Assembly: GCA_013398055.1 (NCBI GenBank)
Contig: VZRS01000224.1
Span: forward strand, 62,001 to 126,000
Reading direction: 5' to 3'
Origin: Ifrita kowaldi
Lineage: Eukaryota > Chordata > Aves > Passeriformes > Cinclosomatidae
Length of the DNA stretch: 64,000 nt
This document shows positions 35,801-50,850 of the stretch, piece by piece (position 1 is the stretch's first letter; each line of letters starts with the position of its first letter). The position numbers and the translations under genes are program-made. The notes beneath the pieces were generated by a model. It was not told the origin of the DNA, made no database searches, and worked only from the letters and a program-made list of their open reading frames with translations.

Positions 35801-38800
35801 AATGTTGAATTGCTCCAAAGGAGCTTACACATGGATGCTTGCCCTTAAAGCCATTCCAGCACTGCCTAACAACCAGCCCACAGCACCCACCACCGAGCCT
35901 CACCATTAGCTGTGCCTCCTAGAAAAGAGATAAACCGAATAAGGGAAAACTATGTCAGAAAGCCTCCCTACCCCAGTGACAGATGGCTCTCCAGCAGTGT
36001 ACTGGCTTTATCAGTGCTGAATTTCACTTATGGAGTACCAGTCACTGAGCAGTGCAGCTTCTTTTCTGATTGCAGCCCGCACTGACTGGGATGACAAGAT
36101 CAAATGGGAAACTCCTGCCTATTGCTGGTGCTGCTACATGACCCCAAAGCACGAGTGGCAGCGTGCTTATGTGCAGACAACAAGGTATAAAGCCACGATC
36201 AAGTTCACATGCTTCTTTTAGTGAACACAGCACCTTTCAGAGTCCATGGGTTTGCGTTCCCATCTGGCAAAAAGGCTTATGCCTATTAATATTTGTTTTG
36301 TCACAGGTACCAACTGGCCACAAGACTTAAAGCTGTTGCTCTGACATGTCCTTTGATATCACTCGTTTTCAGCTGGTTTCAATTGACCTTCAGACAGTTC
36401 CCTTTTGTGGTGCATATGCACCTGTTGTGGATTTGTGTCTATTGACAAAACACTTGTGTCCTCCAGTATTTCTTGCAGGCAAGGTTCAGGCCAGGCTTAG
36501 AGATTTGCCTTCAGCATAAGACTTCCACAAAGATTTAGAGCCTGCTAGCCAGCTAGAAAAAGTTTCACAAGTTTTGCTTTATGCCCGGAGGTGTATTTAC
36601 ATGTATGAGCATGTGTGTGTCACGTCCCATTGCTTTCAGCAGGATTCTCCATGACTTCCATTCTCCTGACTTCAACAGGACTGATGCTGCCTCGGTCTGC
36701 ATGGGCACTGAAGATGGGAACTGGCATTTCAGCTCCCTTATTTTATGCACTGAGAGTGTGGTGTGTGCCTCAAAGGCCATGGTGTTAATAGGACTTGGAC
36801 TAAAGCCCCTCAGTCCCTTCCTTCCCTTCTAATCAATCCATGCCTGTTTGTAAGCAACTGTGTGGATCAGATTCTGCAAAAGCAAAAAGGCTGCATACTA
36901 TTACCACTAATAATTCACACATGCTCACAGCCAATTTATTTAATCACAGAGAACGTAGATCCTGCTGAACAGCTGCAGCCTCCACTGAAAGATCCAAGTT
37001 GAATCCAAGGGCTGCAAAGCCAGTAGAAATTATTAAGCTAATTTTGCAGCTTCAGTTCAGAGCAGTTACTAGTTTAGCTCAAGAGTCACATTCTGGCCTG
37101 CCCTATTGCATTTAGCCAGCTATGCTACCCAGGACACCACACCCATCTTTACAGCTGCTTAAAATGCTTAGGATGCCTATAACATTTTTTAAAACGTAAG
37201 AAAACCAAAACCAACAATGTCCTGTAATTACCATCCCCTGTCATCTTCCAGTATCCACTACAGTCGTTAAAAGAAGTTGAAAAGGGAAGAAAATGTGCAG
37301 ATCCGTAAATGGCACCTTCACAAAAGCGGCTGCAGCCGCCAGGTGTGAGGCACCCAGTCAGTGGGATGGGGCGAGTCAGCAAGTGGAGGTGCTGGTGGCA
37401 CACAGCAGCTGTTTTAGATGACGTACCATGCACCAGTGGAGGTGCTGGCACTGTCACAGACCAGCTTTTCTGGAGAGGTTCCATATTTGGGAATGAAACA
37501 GGCTCCTTGCCCTGGTCTGTGAAACGCTGCTATTGTGAATGCTGCATCTGGTTCAATGTGCTAGCAAGGCATGGGGAGAGGCATGCAGGGCTGACTGAGA
37601 GCAACCAGCCTTGGCAATCCAAAGCTGGAATTAAGACCTTGGCTTCAGTATTTAACACGGTCCCAGATAGCCCCTAGGCTCTTTGCATGGTCCATGCAGA
37701 ATGATGGATCCCTTCAAAAAGTGATCTGTAACCAGCCTATGCTGCTAAGTGAGGAGCTGCCCAGACCTACAAATTCAAAAACTACAAACCAGGGGGTCAG
37801 ACAGTGGATGCCTCAATATTAAACCATCCAGAGTAATCCTTGTCCCTCCCAGACTGCCTTCCCTGTCACTCTTGCTGTGAGTATAATGCATGATCGTATT
37901 TTAGTAACAGTTAGCACTTGAAAGATGATCTTGTCTGTCTGGAGTGGTGCTTGTGATTGAAAATAATTACATATAACAGGTTCTGCATATGGTGGATGCA
38001 GCAGGGAAGGGACAATAATTACATTAGTGGCTTGGCACAGATCTAGGTCTCATCTTTGAAGTGATAAAGAAATGATTTGTGACATGCAGCAAACAGCTTA
38101 CTCCAAGAGGTAAAATATTAATCACTATTAATATCTCCAAGAACAGTCTGGATATAAGCAAGTCTTGAACAATAAATACAGAAGGATTAACAAACCAAGA
38201 GATGTTAACCAGATTTTGCTGTGGGCAAAATGACTGCACTCATAAACACCAACACCTATCAGTTAAAGCCAGTGCACAACAAAGGAAACTTGCAAATCCT
38301 TGTGGTGGGCTATCCTCAGATAGCTGCTGTGGCTTCAATGGGAGCCTCCACTCAGCACCTGATGTGCCATAAATAACCCATGAAGACATCACATCATAAA
38401 TTAATTGCAACTGTCCTGACCGTTCATAGCTGAAAGTCCTGTTTTACAGACTCAGCTCTTCCTCTCACTTGTTGAGGGCACAGCATTCCCTGACTGCTAA
38501 ATGGCTCATTCTTGGGTTTTCTGTCAGTCCATTCGATAATTGCATCAAAAGCCTGTTAAATAAAGCCAAACCTTCCACAGTCTCCTTCCTTCTCCCTTGC
38601 ATAGGGTAAATCAAAGCACATGATTCAGCTAAGTCTGATGAAGAAAGCCATCAGTTTGATGAATAAAGAGAGGTGGTGATGGCAGTGAATGAGGCACTTA
38701 GCTTTGGACTCCGCCTCAGAGTCTTGCTGCTACAAAATGCATTTTAAAATGGAAACTAAACCCATGGTGGCTTTCCTTGATTATGGGCTTTTCAGGAGCT

Positions 38801-41800
38801 TTTTACATGCATTCATTTTTGTACATCCTCAGCTCCAGACACTCACAGCCTATGAATGCAGTGAAATGGACTGCTGGGTACCATGAAGGCCTCCTCGCCC
38901 AGCAGTTAGAGGGGTCTGCACTGCTGTAACAGGGACCCTGGGAGGGCTCTAAAGAAAGAAGGAGCCCTTCACTGGGCCTTGTCATTGTAAAAACCCAATT
39001 TGCAATTTCACTTAGGAAAATAAAAGGAATGGGCCAGACGATATATCTACTGCAGAGAGAAAATAAAACCAGAACTGAAGGTTGCTTTGTGTACAGTCAC
39101 TTTTTAGTGAGAAATGTCTACTTCAAATTATCTTCCTCCTTGCTCTCCCCCATCATCTACTTTTTCCTCTTTTATTTTCAGACCTGACCAAAAAGAAATT
39201 TTGCCTTTTTTTTTGTTTGTTTTGTAAGGAAATTCTAATGTATACTGTTCATCTGACAGATATTCAGGCCATATGGAGAAGCTGACAGACAATAATTTAG
39301 AAGTCATCACTTTCAAGACCATTTTAATGATGATTTTTCCTTTCACATTTTTTTCTCTATTAGCCAGCCTGAATCTTCAAGGATGATAGAAAGTTTTCAC
39401 ATTCCCATCTGTCACTTGAAGGTACAGTAATCTTGACAAGCAAAACAAAACCAATTTTTAGATGCAGCTTTCCCTCTCTGGTTCTTGTGATTTAAAAACT
39501 CACCTCACTTTAATAATTTTAAAGCATTTACCTCCTATAAAAGTGACTCCAGAGTGTGAAAATAAAATGGAGCTGGCACCTGAAGTTGTCTGCTGTTTTC
39601 AGACATACCTTAGCCAACAAAAATTACGGTTAAAGAAGAATTGGTTAAAAACTGGGATGCGAAATACTTCAGTAGATACCAAGCAAGCAGTGGAGTGATA
39701 GAAGTGGGTTAGAACAGATTAAGACAAACTGCAGAGCCTGGGCAGAGCAGCAGGACCCAAGAGAAGAAAGAGGGGAGCAAGGCCATACCAGCTGCAGGCA
39801 GCCTGGCTCCCACGCCCGTGGGAGTCCAGCCTCAATTCAGTTAGTGAGGGACAGAGTCTTTACACTGACAGCTCCCAGCCCTTCGCCCAGAACATCCCTT
39901 CTTTAGGGTTACACTTCTACCTGCTCTCAGCACCACCACTTTGCTCTTTGGTTTCTCTGTTGTTCTTCTGTTAGAGAAATGTTATCACACCAATCCCTTC
40001 CATTGCTGTTAGTATCTGTCCCTCAGGAAACCCAGACATAGAGCTGAAATGGGCTTTTACTAGGATTAAACACAAGATCAACACTTTGGGCAAAAGTTCT
40101 ATCTTTAGTTAGTAGTCACTGAACATGGGGCATTTGACTGGTTTCTTACTGAGCCTGAGCTTAAAGTGCCTCGTTTGAGAGAGGGAACAATCCTGTGAAT
40201 TCTCAAACGTGAATGAATTCAGTAAGGGACTCCCTTGCCCCAGTGTCCGGGCAGCAGGGGCACACAGACAGAAATTATTCTATGCTGCACGAAATTTCCT
40301 CCCATTCCTCCTACAAGGGTCATAACACATGAGACAGCAAGTTAGTTCAGGGTTTCACTCAAGGCCAAGGGGTTTCTGCCACAGACTTCCTATAGTGGGA
40401 CATTAGAGGGACTCTTATATGCAAAGCAAAATGAAGCATAAGAACAAGAAAAACCAGAGAGAATAAAATGCTACAACCTTCAGCTTGCAGATCTTATCTC
40501 CAATCACACTGCTTAATATGGAAAGTGATGAAAATAGGGTTTTCAGCCAAGAGCAAAACCCCACCACCCTTTCTCTTCCTGTTCTGAGCTCCAGCTTTTA
40601 ATTCACAGCATCTGACTTTACTTAACCCCCCTTTTTCTCACTGTCAAGCCCCATACCTTTAATGAGACTTTTTGTGTTACTTTGGGTTACTCCACACCAT
40701 GAGTATGCAGCTGCCTGGCACCTGCTTGGCTCCCAACCTCAGCAAACAGGCACAGTGAAGAAATGCCACCTGCCTACTAGAGCTCTTGGAAAGTGGGGCC
40801 AGTGGCAGAGGAAAACTAAAATAGGTGTTACAAATACGTGACAGCATCCAGCCAGCAAAGTGCTGTGTCATGGGACAGTCACAGCCCTCACTTTCACTGT
40901 GACAGAGCATGGAGCAATGGAGGGTGTGGATGGGAGTTTTCTGACAGAAGAAACATCACTTCTCTTTGTTTTTCATTTGATCAAAGGTGGTGTGCTCATT
41001 ACTACAGAGCTGCTTCAGGCTCAGAGAGGGAAGTTTCCCCACCCAGAGATTCTTCCTTTCTAGGTGCCTCAGGTGGCACAGGGCATACCAAACCTGTGCA
41101 GACGCCTCTGCAGTGGCAATTGAGTTGAGATCTTTGTCAGTACAATCAGGGGAGTCTAGAAGTCATTCTTCTCATCCTAAAGAATACATTAACATAGGTC
41201 TGTGACTAGGCCACATCTAAGCTCACATAACTCTTAAGACTGCAAAGACATTCACATGGGACTGGAAGACATGACATGGAGGCAGCAGGGAAAGCCACAT
41301 GCATCTGGATTAGCAGCTGGAGGTGGAATAGCCAAAGGCATCTCAAACGGCACTAGGCACTTGTAGGTCAATGACTGAATTGTGCTCCACCAACAGTACA
41401 AACCCAGAGTGGGATTTAGCCACCCAAATATGTCACCTTCTGCTGGTTTAATTGCTGTTCAGTATCCTGCTCCTTTAGCTGCCTTTCCAGAACAGTGCAA
41501 GATTCCCCTAAGTCCTCTGTCATACCTGCCAGCCCACACAGAGATTCTGCAGACCGTAGGGTATCTCTGACAGTGCACAGCATCTAGATTTAGTCTAATG
41601 AGTTCCACCTTAGATATCTATTGATCTTAATGTGAGCTTAGAAACCTACCTCAAAGGAAAAGAGCTGTATTGTAAACACCTTTATAAAGTGTATGAATCT
41701 GGCCCAAACTTACACTTTTCTTTATCCCTTATCTTCTATCCTTCTGCCTTCGTTTTGCCCTTAAGATGGAAATGTTTCAATTCCTGTCATCAGTTCTCTT

Positions 41801-44443
41801 CCTTTATGGGAAATTACCTGAATGTTAGGGAAGAGGGAAAAGATTGAAGGAAAAACTGTGTTTCTCCTAAGTGTAAACCTGTATGTTTGCCTTAAAAGAA
41901 AACTATTTGCATGGAAAAAATTTGCTGCTTCAAAATAGCCCTGGTCTGCCTCAATTGTTACCACGCAGAACTAGCTTGGCAAGTCTCTGTGCCATTTCTC
42001 CAGAGTTTGTCACACAATAAAATGATTGACACCAATTGTTCTGAAAGGATGTGACACGGGCCAGTTAAAGGCAGAGTGAGTCTGTAGAGTGGAACTGAAA
42101 TGCTTGAAGAATTCCAGAAAACACTCTGGAGTTTAACTGTCAGCTCATTTTTGTTTGGCAAGCCATGATCAATGCTTGTACATTATAAGCTTTATGAGGG
42201 GGAAAAAAAAAAGCCTGAGCGTTATCACATGCCATCAGACTTCTTTATGTGACAACCCATCTGTGTGCTCACCCCGTCGTTTTGTGACTCAGAATCAAAT
42301 GCTTGACAGTTCAAAGAGTCTAGAGCAGCATATGGCATATGGCATAATGTATTTAAATAGAAATCATTCCATTAGAAACACAAGGGTGCCGGCTGTAATT
42401 AATAAAAGGTAGTTTAATAACTAACTTCCCAAAATGCATAACTCTCCATGTAGTCATAGTAGATGAGGCATATTCCTTTTCATTAATACGAATTTGAATA
42501 ACAAACGGAGACTAGCCAAAACTAGGCAGAACTTTTCAGAAGCTCCATGCTCAAAGGATTTCCCAGTACGAGAACTGATCTCATGAAAGATGGTAAGGAG
42601 GGAATGAAGGAAATATATCATGCATCAGTGAAGATGCCTAAGCAGAAAAATGGATAAATGCACAAGCATCCCCATATCTTTTCAACACAAACTGTTCAGA
42701 CTAAGGTTGTTACAAGCACCTAAGTCTGCAGCACCCTGACTCTTGAGCACTACCAGTGATTTCGCTGCTAGATTGTAGCAGCTTTTGGAAACATTCAGTC
42801 ATGGATCAAACCAAAAAATTGCTTTCCCATGTCTATTAGTTCACTGCTTTATTAAAAGCAATAGTTAGTAGATGATGAATAAAGCAACAAAAGATGTCCA
42901 GCGAATTCCTTCACTTTGGTGGCATATCCCCAAAGTCACAGGGAAATTGGAACTGATGGAAAGCCTGTATCCAGTGGGGGAGTACTGCATACCAGGCTTT
43001 TGCCTGTTTTTTTTTTTAGTTGGTTTTATTTCATTTGAGCTGCCTGTGGATTAATACAAGATCAACCACTGCACATCTCAGTTAAACTTCAGCTATACTC
43101 AAGACTTTAAAGTAACATTTTCAGTACACACTCTGCAGACCCTCTGGCAAGCCACAGAGTACTTTCCAAGGAAGTTCATACATGGTACTAGGAAATCTAT
43201 ACCTGCAATAAAGATTGAATGGCTCCACATTTCTACTGGAGAGTCTCTAAGACCCCTCAAATCAAACGAGTTTGGAAATCACTTCTCTAGATAGGAAATA
43301 CAGTAAGATAAATAATGCTGTAAAAGTCAGTGGCAGTTATCAAGCACAGCTGAGAATCACTTTTCACTTTATGCTTTTCTCACTGATGCTTTACAGGTTT
43401 AAGTCTCCTTCTACTCTGCAAAAATGTTAACACCAGCAGGGCAGTTGATACACAGGCCTGCAGCTATCAACTGCATCTCTATCCATACAGTGTATCCATT
43501 GCTGATGGCTAATGCTCAGACAGTGAAGTGCTGTAAAATACATGGGAACTGGTGAAGAAGAGGTCAGTTTAATTCACAGTTTGTTGCTGTAGCTGCAGCA
43601 TTTTTTAGCAGCTTTTTAAATACCCTCTGCATTCACAAGGCTACTTGCAGAGCAAGCAGCTAAGCACATGAATTAATCTATGCATGAACAAAGGTGTATT
43701 CAGTGCTGTTTGCCTTTGTGCTGAATTACAGTGGGAAATCAAAAGAAATGGAGTTAAATCTAAGCAATAATAGACTCCATGTGAAATTGATTGTTCATAT
43801 GGCTTCCTCAATTAAACTAAAACCAACTATTACCCCATTCTCAGCCACTTTGTTTTCAGTAAGAGGGACAGTAAGATTCAACACAGCTCCAATTAGAACT
43901 GTGTAACACTCAAAATACTGTTTCACACTGTTAGACTGTGTCTGTTTTGTTCTGCATGATTTTCACATGCTGAAAAGCTTGCATCATAAGACATACCTCC
44001 CCCAAAAAGATATTTTTATTTTTAAAAACAAATAAAAATACAGATTTTTCTGTGCTTCCTGTCCAAAGGCATTCAAACTCAATAACTGACACAATCTGCA
44101 GAGGAAAGAAGTACTCTATCGAGTCAATTTCCCTCAAACAGATTCCATTTTTCAGTTTGCCACAAAATGTGATAAATATAGTTTTGGATAGGAGCTGCAG
44201 TTTGTTACAAATATATTGCACATCTGCAGCTCAGAAAAATTTGGCGCTGTCACTTACCCTCTTCAGAGAGAATCCATATGGACAACCTTACCAACATCTC
44301 AAACATACTTGACTCTTTGTGTTAATGAAAACCAGTGTGTGAGAGGGAAGAACTGAGTAGAAGGATGTGCTTCTCCCATGATGAACTCATGAACCCACCT
44401 TTGATATCATTTTGAAATGAGTTCAGTAAAGTTTAGTAACAAA

Positions 44444-44700
44444 ACTAGGGCTGGAAGGGACATGAAGAGGTCATTTAAATCATCCTTCAGCCTCAAATTC
44501 AGGATAAGCTTTACTTGTACCTTCCAAAAGAACAGTTTGTTGAATCTGTTCTTAAGAAGCCCCTCGCAATGGAGACCCCACCACCTTCTAAGCCATTCTA
44601 TTCTAGTGGCTCTGTGTCTGCAACATAAACTTTTCACACTGTCTAACCAGTATCTTCCTGTGATAATTTCAGTTCACCCCTTAAACTATGGACTCTGCTA
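44444..44700 (-). mobile_element. Old, diverged CR1 LINE 3' end (reverse orientation)
   Basis: The segment 'agggctggaagggacatgaagaggtcatttaaatcatcc' is followed by 'cttcagcctcaaattcaggataagctttacttgtacc', 'tctgttcttaagaagcccctcgcaatggagaccccaccacctt' and 'ctaagccattctattctagtggctct'. This is the reverse complement of an ancient CR1 subfamily tail, a type I recall as shared by birds, crocodilians and turtles. Many substitutions and small gaps set it apart from the other copies in the window, so it is the oldest recognised insertion here. Confidence 0.82.
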
Positions 44701-47700
44701 AACCCCTACTGGGGCTCTGAGAGGCCATTTCATTTTCTTCACTCTTTGCAGCACCTTTCTCTATAATGGATTCAGCAGTCATGATTTATTCCTTTTTTTT
44801 GCTGCTAGAACTGGCCATTCCATATAGCCTCCTCCCCCTTCCCAGCGGATTTCTGTGGCTGCTGGCTTCCACAGTCTGCTGGAATTTTCCCTTCAAAAAA
44901 CAAAAAGCCATGCCAGACAACTATCAGAGCAGTTGAATAATGAATCAAACTTGTTCCTTTCAATTGAGAGAACCCAAATGGAGAGCTAAGTGAAATGAAG
45001 ACATTGAAGGTGACGATAATACCAACTAGCAAAACCCTAAAATTAACTGTGTGATTCTCAGAGCTAATCCTTGTCCTCTCTTCCTAAAAACCTTTTAGAA
45101 ATAATGCTTTATGAGCAGTGGAAGACTCTTCTAGCAACTCTTCACTATAAAGGCTGTCCTTGGTAAAAGCCTATCAATGCTTTGATACCGTCCCCAGCAC
45201 ACAATATTTCTGCTCCAATTTACAAGATCATTGGCTTAATGGATTAATACTTAGTGAATGGAGCATGCAATTCCTAGATACAAGACACGCATTTTTATTT
45301 GGACCTAGGAGTAGGGAATGCTAAGGAGCAACATTAGCATTGGCTGGACTTCCTACAAGGATTGAGAGAGAATTTAAGAAAAAAACTGCAACAGAAAATG
45401 AACAACCTATGAGGTGGATGTTAGATGGCTGCAGGAACCACTAACGATGGCACTTGGACCATTTATAAAGTCTTCAAGGAGGAAAAGGCCCTTATTTTCA
45501 ACTCTCCTCATAGACTTAACTATTGTGTGCATTCTTCTTTCAGAACCACCTGACTCCTGTGACCTGTCCACCTTCTCATTGACCACTTGTGCCACTGATT
45601 CCTGCTTGAGTCCCCACAATTTATAGTTCAGATATGAAATGAGCATCCTATGTTTTCTGAGATGCAAATAAAACCACCTGCAAGTGATCCCAAGCCAAAG
45701 CTGTTTGACAGAGTTATGTATCCAGTAAACAGCCCCTGGTTGAAGCTGGAGTGCAGTTTCTGGAGTGCAGGCTGAGCCAAGCTACTTACAGAGGCTGCAA
45801 TCCCTTCACTGCTCCCTGTCCCAGCAGCTGCCTTCCACTTTCCACAGTTTTCACACAACACTGTCCATACAGAACACTGGTTTGCTAAAGCATTCCAAAA
45901 CATGACTCCCTTTATGCTTGGACAGGGACTGATGCAACCATGGTCTCATAAGGGTTATAGGATATATTTTTAGACTTGTGAGTGTACTACACTTAAAACA
46001 CAAAAACACAACTAATTTTCACTGCTGGAAATTGCTGAAAACCAAGTATATTTTATCATGAGAGAAACCCTGTCCTCCTTTGACTTTCTATTTAAAACTA
46101 GAATAATACCCAGCAACTGCTTTAAGGGAAGGGATATTCCCTCCCTCCTGGATCTGACAAGACTTTTCCTTGTCTAACTTACGTACTCCAGGGGCACCTT
46201 CATTGTAACAAAAATTGTATCCAGAAGCATTAGAAGAGCCCTACAACTAAGTCAGAAACATGGAGATCCCTTTAGTCCTGGCTTTTCTAAAATGTAAACA
46301 TTCATTTTTAAATGCTACCATCCCAGCTTCCAGGACCAGCTATTCATCTTTTTTTTTTTCCTGTCTCTTTTACTGCCACAGAATCCTTGTTTTGAATTAT
46401 CAGAACAATAATTAGATTCCAGGAAGGAGAAGGCGGGGGGGAGAGCATTCTTGTCCCCCTGAGAGGAAGAGATAAAAGTTTCATTTCTGAAAGCCGATGT
46501 GCCAATGGCGGATAATGGGGAATTGGGATGCCTGCTTAACTGCATGGGAGAGTTCAGTAAAGTTTATTAATAAAACAATTTAGATAAACTCCATTTATAC
46601 ATTATTTGTACTAGTATCTTGGCAACTGCTTATTTAGCATCTTGAACACATCAGGAATTTTAAAGAGAAATACTGAAATCTTCCCTCAGACTGTAAAATC
46701 TTTGACAGAAGTGGGTCTGGGAAGCAACAAAGAGTTTTCTTTTTCTGCTTCTCCTTATTTTTCTTCCTCCAACTAAAAACAATTTTCTAATATCCTTGGC
46801 ATAACTACTATAACGAAGCATAATTTATTTGATCCTTACACAGCCCCCTTAGGAGTACTTCTTGCAGATAGCCAATTATAAACTCTTACATACTTTATAG
46901 CCCTCATTATGTGTGACAGAGGCACACTAATAAATAATGCAAAACCCCTTTTGTACCCAGTCTACCTTGTGAGAATACCAGGGTCTGCTATGGAGGGAAA
47001 AAGCGCATTGTAATGCATTCTTATTTCCAAATGGACTGAAAAACTTTCTAGCTTCTGCTTGCTTCCTTGGGACACTTTTTTTTCCCAGACTGGACTCCTG
47101 TGGCTTGATTCATTACTGGATAAAACTCAAGTTCGAACAGAAGTGGACCATGACATACGGAGTGTCACTGCCGTGTCACTTCCTCGTGACATCCTGTCAG
47201 CTGCAGACAAGAAAGGAGGTCTGAAAGCAGAACAGCCAGGTTGAATACAAATGAATGAATATTCGGTTGTAGGCTTTTCACAGTAACAAAGCAGAAAGGG
47301 TCAAGGCTCAAGGAACACATTTCACCCTGCCTGCGCTGCCTTTCTGGTGCAACTTCCAGACACTGCTAGTGCTCAGGTCAAGGCTCTGAAGAAGAGCAGA
47401 ACAGCTCTGACCATCCCTCAGCTTTCAGGATTTAAAGAGCAGAGTGAGCAACTCAGCAGAGACATGGGATTGAATATACACTGAGAAGGTCCTGGTGGGC
47501 TGTTTTATTTTTGCCTTTAATTGGTATGGTACTCCTTTTTAAAGGCAAAAGCTGCAACTATAATGACTGAGAAATGTTAGCAAGATCACTATAGAGACCT
47601 AGGGAGTCCCAAAGGTTACAGCCAACTTCTGTCCCCGCCAGGGACTTCTGTGCAACCACTGTGTTACTCATATTGCCTCTCGAGGCCTTCTTTTCCCTAC

Positions 47701-50700
47701 ATAAAGAAGATGGGGTATCAGTTCAAAAAAGCACAGGGATTTCTTGCCTCTGTGTGGTGCTTTGAGACCTTGAGAGAAGGTGTTAACGCAAGATTTAAAA
47801 ATCGAAACAGCAAGCAAATAAACAAACCCAACTTTTCCAAGGGCATAGCCCACCACAGCCCTTGCTCCCAGAGGAGCGGGCACAGCTACTTTCACAGCCT
47901 CTGATTTGGACTCCAGAAGCCTGAAGGTACAACTCCTGGCACCAGAACTAAGCAATATTCAGTAAATGACACATCTCCTCAGCTAGTGTCTTGATGGCCA
48001 CAGCGAATTACACAGTCTGAGATTCCAGCAGACATCTGGGTCTACAGAATCTTCAACATCCCCATGTGGCTCAACACAAATGTGGAATGAGTGCATAGAA
48101 TAATAGTCTGTGTAGTACAAATACCTTAGCTACGGTTAAGTCAAAGCCGTGCCACTGAGCCCTGTTAGATTATGCAATTAAATCAGCAGCCCTTCATAGC
48201 TGGCTGTGGGGATGGCAACGAATGAGAGAAATAGACATTTGCCTTTGCATGCAGCTACAAAGAAATTACCTGCCATTTTAACTACAGGGTTTGACTAATG
48301 CACACTGAAGCACTCACCTTCAATTAGCCATTTAACCCAGCAGATCCAGCTGTGATCTGAAGAGGCTGAGATACCGCTAAGTGTTTCTCTCACAGGAGCC
48401 ACAGGGAATGGCCAGAGGATGTGATAAGCAGGTATAATCCAACTGGCTGACAAATCCTGTGCTTCCAGGAATGAGCAAAATCCATAGTATCTTTTCCATT
48501 TTGTACACCCCTCCACTTACGACAATCTCAGCACCTACATACCTCATTTGGGAACAACATGCCTCTGGGAAACCATGCAAAAATGTCACTTGACGATACG
48601 ATACTCTAACTCATGGTTTATGAATGCATCTTTTATTTGTTTTTAAAAACTGAAATAAGCATAAATTAAATATGAGAAACTTTTTGCAGTTTGCAGGCAG
48701 AAACAATAACTAACTTTAAAGTGTAAATACCTGCTATTTTTGGTTAAAATGATTGTGGAAACAGCTTTTACATAAAATCTGATCAAGACAAGGTTGGAGT
48801 GTCTACGGCCTGGATATTCCCAAGTGAAAAACCTGTTGGCAATGTCAGGGTAACTTCAACAGGAGCAACAACAAGAACCAGAATAAGGCCATCTTCCCAC
48901 CTGGCTGTCACTGAGGGATGGTTTGAAAGGCTGCCTCCTCCCTGTCTGCACCCTTCTGCTCACAACTATCCCATCATCACCTCTTCCTCACCTGCCCCAA
49001 CAGGATATTGCCACAAGCATTTACATGGCTGCTTGGGAATTAATATTGTAAAAAATAAGCATTTTTTTCTTCCTGAAAGCAAGGAACAACATAGAGTCAG
49101 AAATGAGAGTTTGGCAAGTGATAAATACTTAATCCAACTTAAGATAACAAAAAATAAAGATTGTGCCGCTGTACTCTGCAGCAGATCACTGTGTTCCAGG
49201 TCTCCGAGTCTAACATGCAGCAGATCTGCAGAAACTGGAGATGGAAATGTACAATTTGCATCCAGCCCCCTGCTCCAAGGGGTGGTTCACTCCCTGAGGT
49301 AGTCTGCTGTGCTTTGCTCCCTGAAGCACGTTGCTTTAATCTGTGCTGTCCAGTCCAATTTCAAAGGTCCCCAAGCAACAAAGGTTTATGGCTTTCCTGG
49401 GGCAACTGTTTCACAGCCAAATGGATTGCTCTGGTGTGATTTCAGGGGAGCAGTTAAATGGAGGCTTGTATCTGCCTCACCAGGAAAATACATCCACACT
49501 TAAGAGCTCTCCTAGAAGAATTTTTTGTATATATATACACACAAAGGCAAGGTCACTTCCCAATGCTGCATGACAATCTTCTGTCCCATCACACTGACCT
49601 TTCATTTCCATTGAGGAGACAAAGACCCAGCTTGCCTCTCGTTCTCCACCACACAAACACCACACTGTGAGAACAAGCAGCACAACAAACACCAATGGCA
49701 CCCCCAGGCACAGCAGCCCCCTCTGGAGCATAACAGCTCGCCACTGCCTTCAGAAAGTGTTCAGTGCCACTTGCTGTGGCCACATGGACAGCTGAGCAAC
49801 GGGGCTTCTCTCTCCCTTGGGTTGACTTCCAGGTGCTCTGGCTTACCACATGCAGTGTGTCATTGCCTGCACCAACAGGCACAGGTGGAAACACAAGGAG
49901 CACCCAACAGGACTGCTCCTCCCCACAGCAGCCTGTTCTTATGCTGGTTATTGGGCCACAAAATATGACTTTGGGAGACATTTCACATCACAAAGGAGCA
50001 GATCTTACGCTGTGCCATTTCTGAAAAGAGTAGTTAGGCACTCTTACACATTCCCAGCTACGCCTTCTTGCCCCTTTCCTCCCCCTTCCCTCATGCAATT
50101 TCAAGCTAACATCAACTAGTTCAGGGAGCTACACTGGCCAAAAAAAAATCACAACTTTTTATAGGGTTATTATTCTGCTGGTATTAACTCTCCAAGCTGG
50201 CATACTTATGGATAATGTAAGTGCAATGCCAAGGGCAAAGGACCACCCCCTCCCAAGTACCAGCAATCATCTTGAGCAAACCATCAAACCCCAGTCTAGG
50301 TCAGTTTGTTTGGAACCCTCCATGCAACCACAAAAACAGGTTGGGAGTCTGATATGGACACACCAAGGGAACAAGGGGCATGTAAACAGTGGTCTGGCAC
50401 CTGACCAAGTCCTGGAGATGTGGGCAGAGCCAAGGGGACCTGCAGTGCTGCCCACAGCTGAGAGTGGCTGTGGAGCAACATGGTAAATGGGATTAAGAAA
50501 AAAGCCTTGGAGACAACTGCGCAGAAATGAGACAAAAGAGGGAAATGAGTGCTGCAAATGTGACATTGAGGGATATTCAGAGATATACAAAATAGGAGCA
50601 GGATGAAAGCTGAAAGCTGAAGGAGCACAAAATTTCAAGAAGATGGGAATAGCTTCTATATCCAAGGCAGTTAAAAGGCCAAGGAGGAAAAGATTGTGAC

Positions 50701-50850
50701 AGGAGCCATAAACTTAGATTACTTGCACCAATAAGGAAGAATAAACTTGTGTTATATGAAGGGGCCCTGCAGTCAAAAGGCAATTGGTGTTGGAAAGGGG
50801 TTTCTTAAGAGATAATCCAGTCTCAGTTCTCTGATGTACAGCCCTGCTCC

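Noticed and set aside
48799..49302. 167-codon open reading frame on the plus strand, the longest in the window
   Set aside because: It is antisense within an LHFPL6 intron, low in complexity (many Ser, Thr and Arg), resembles no family I know and has no splice or promoter context. A frame of this length is expected by chance in 64 kb across six frames.
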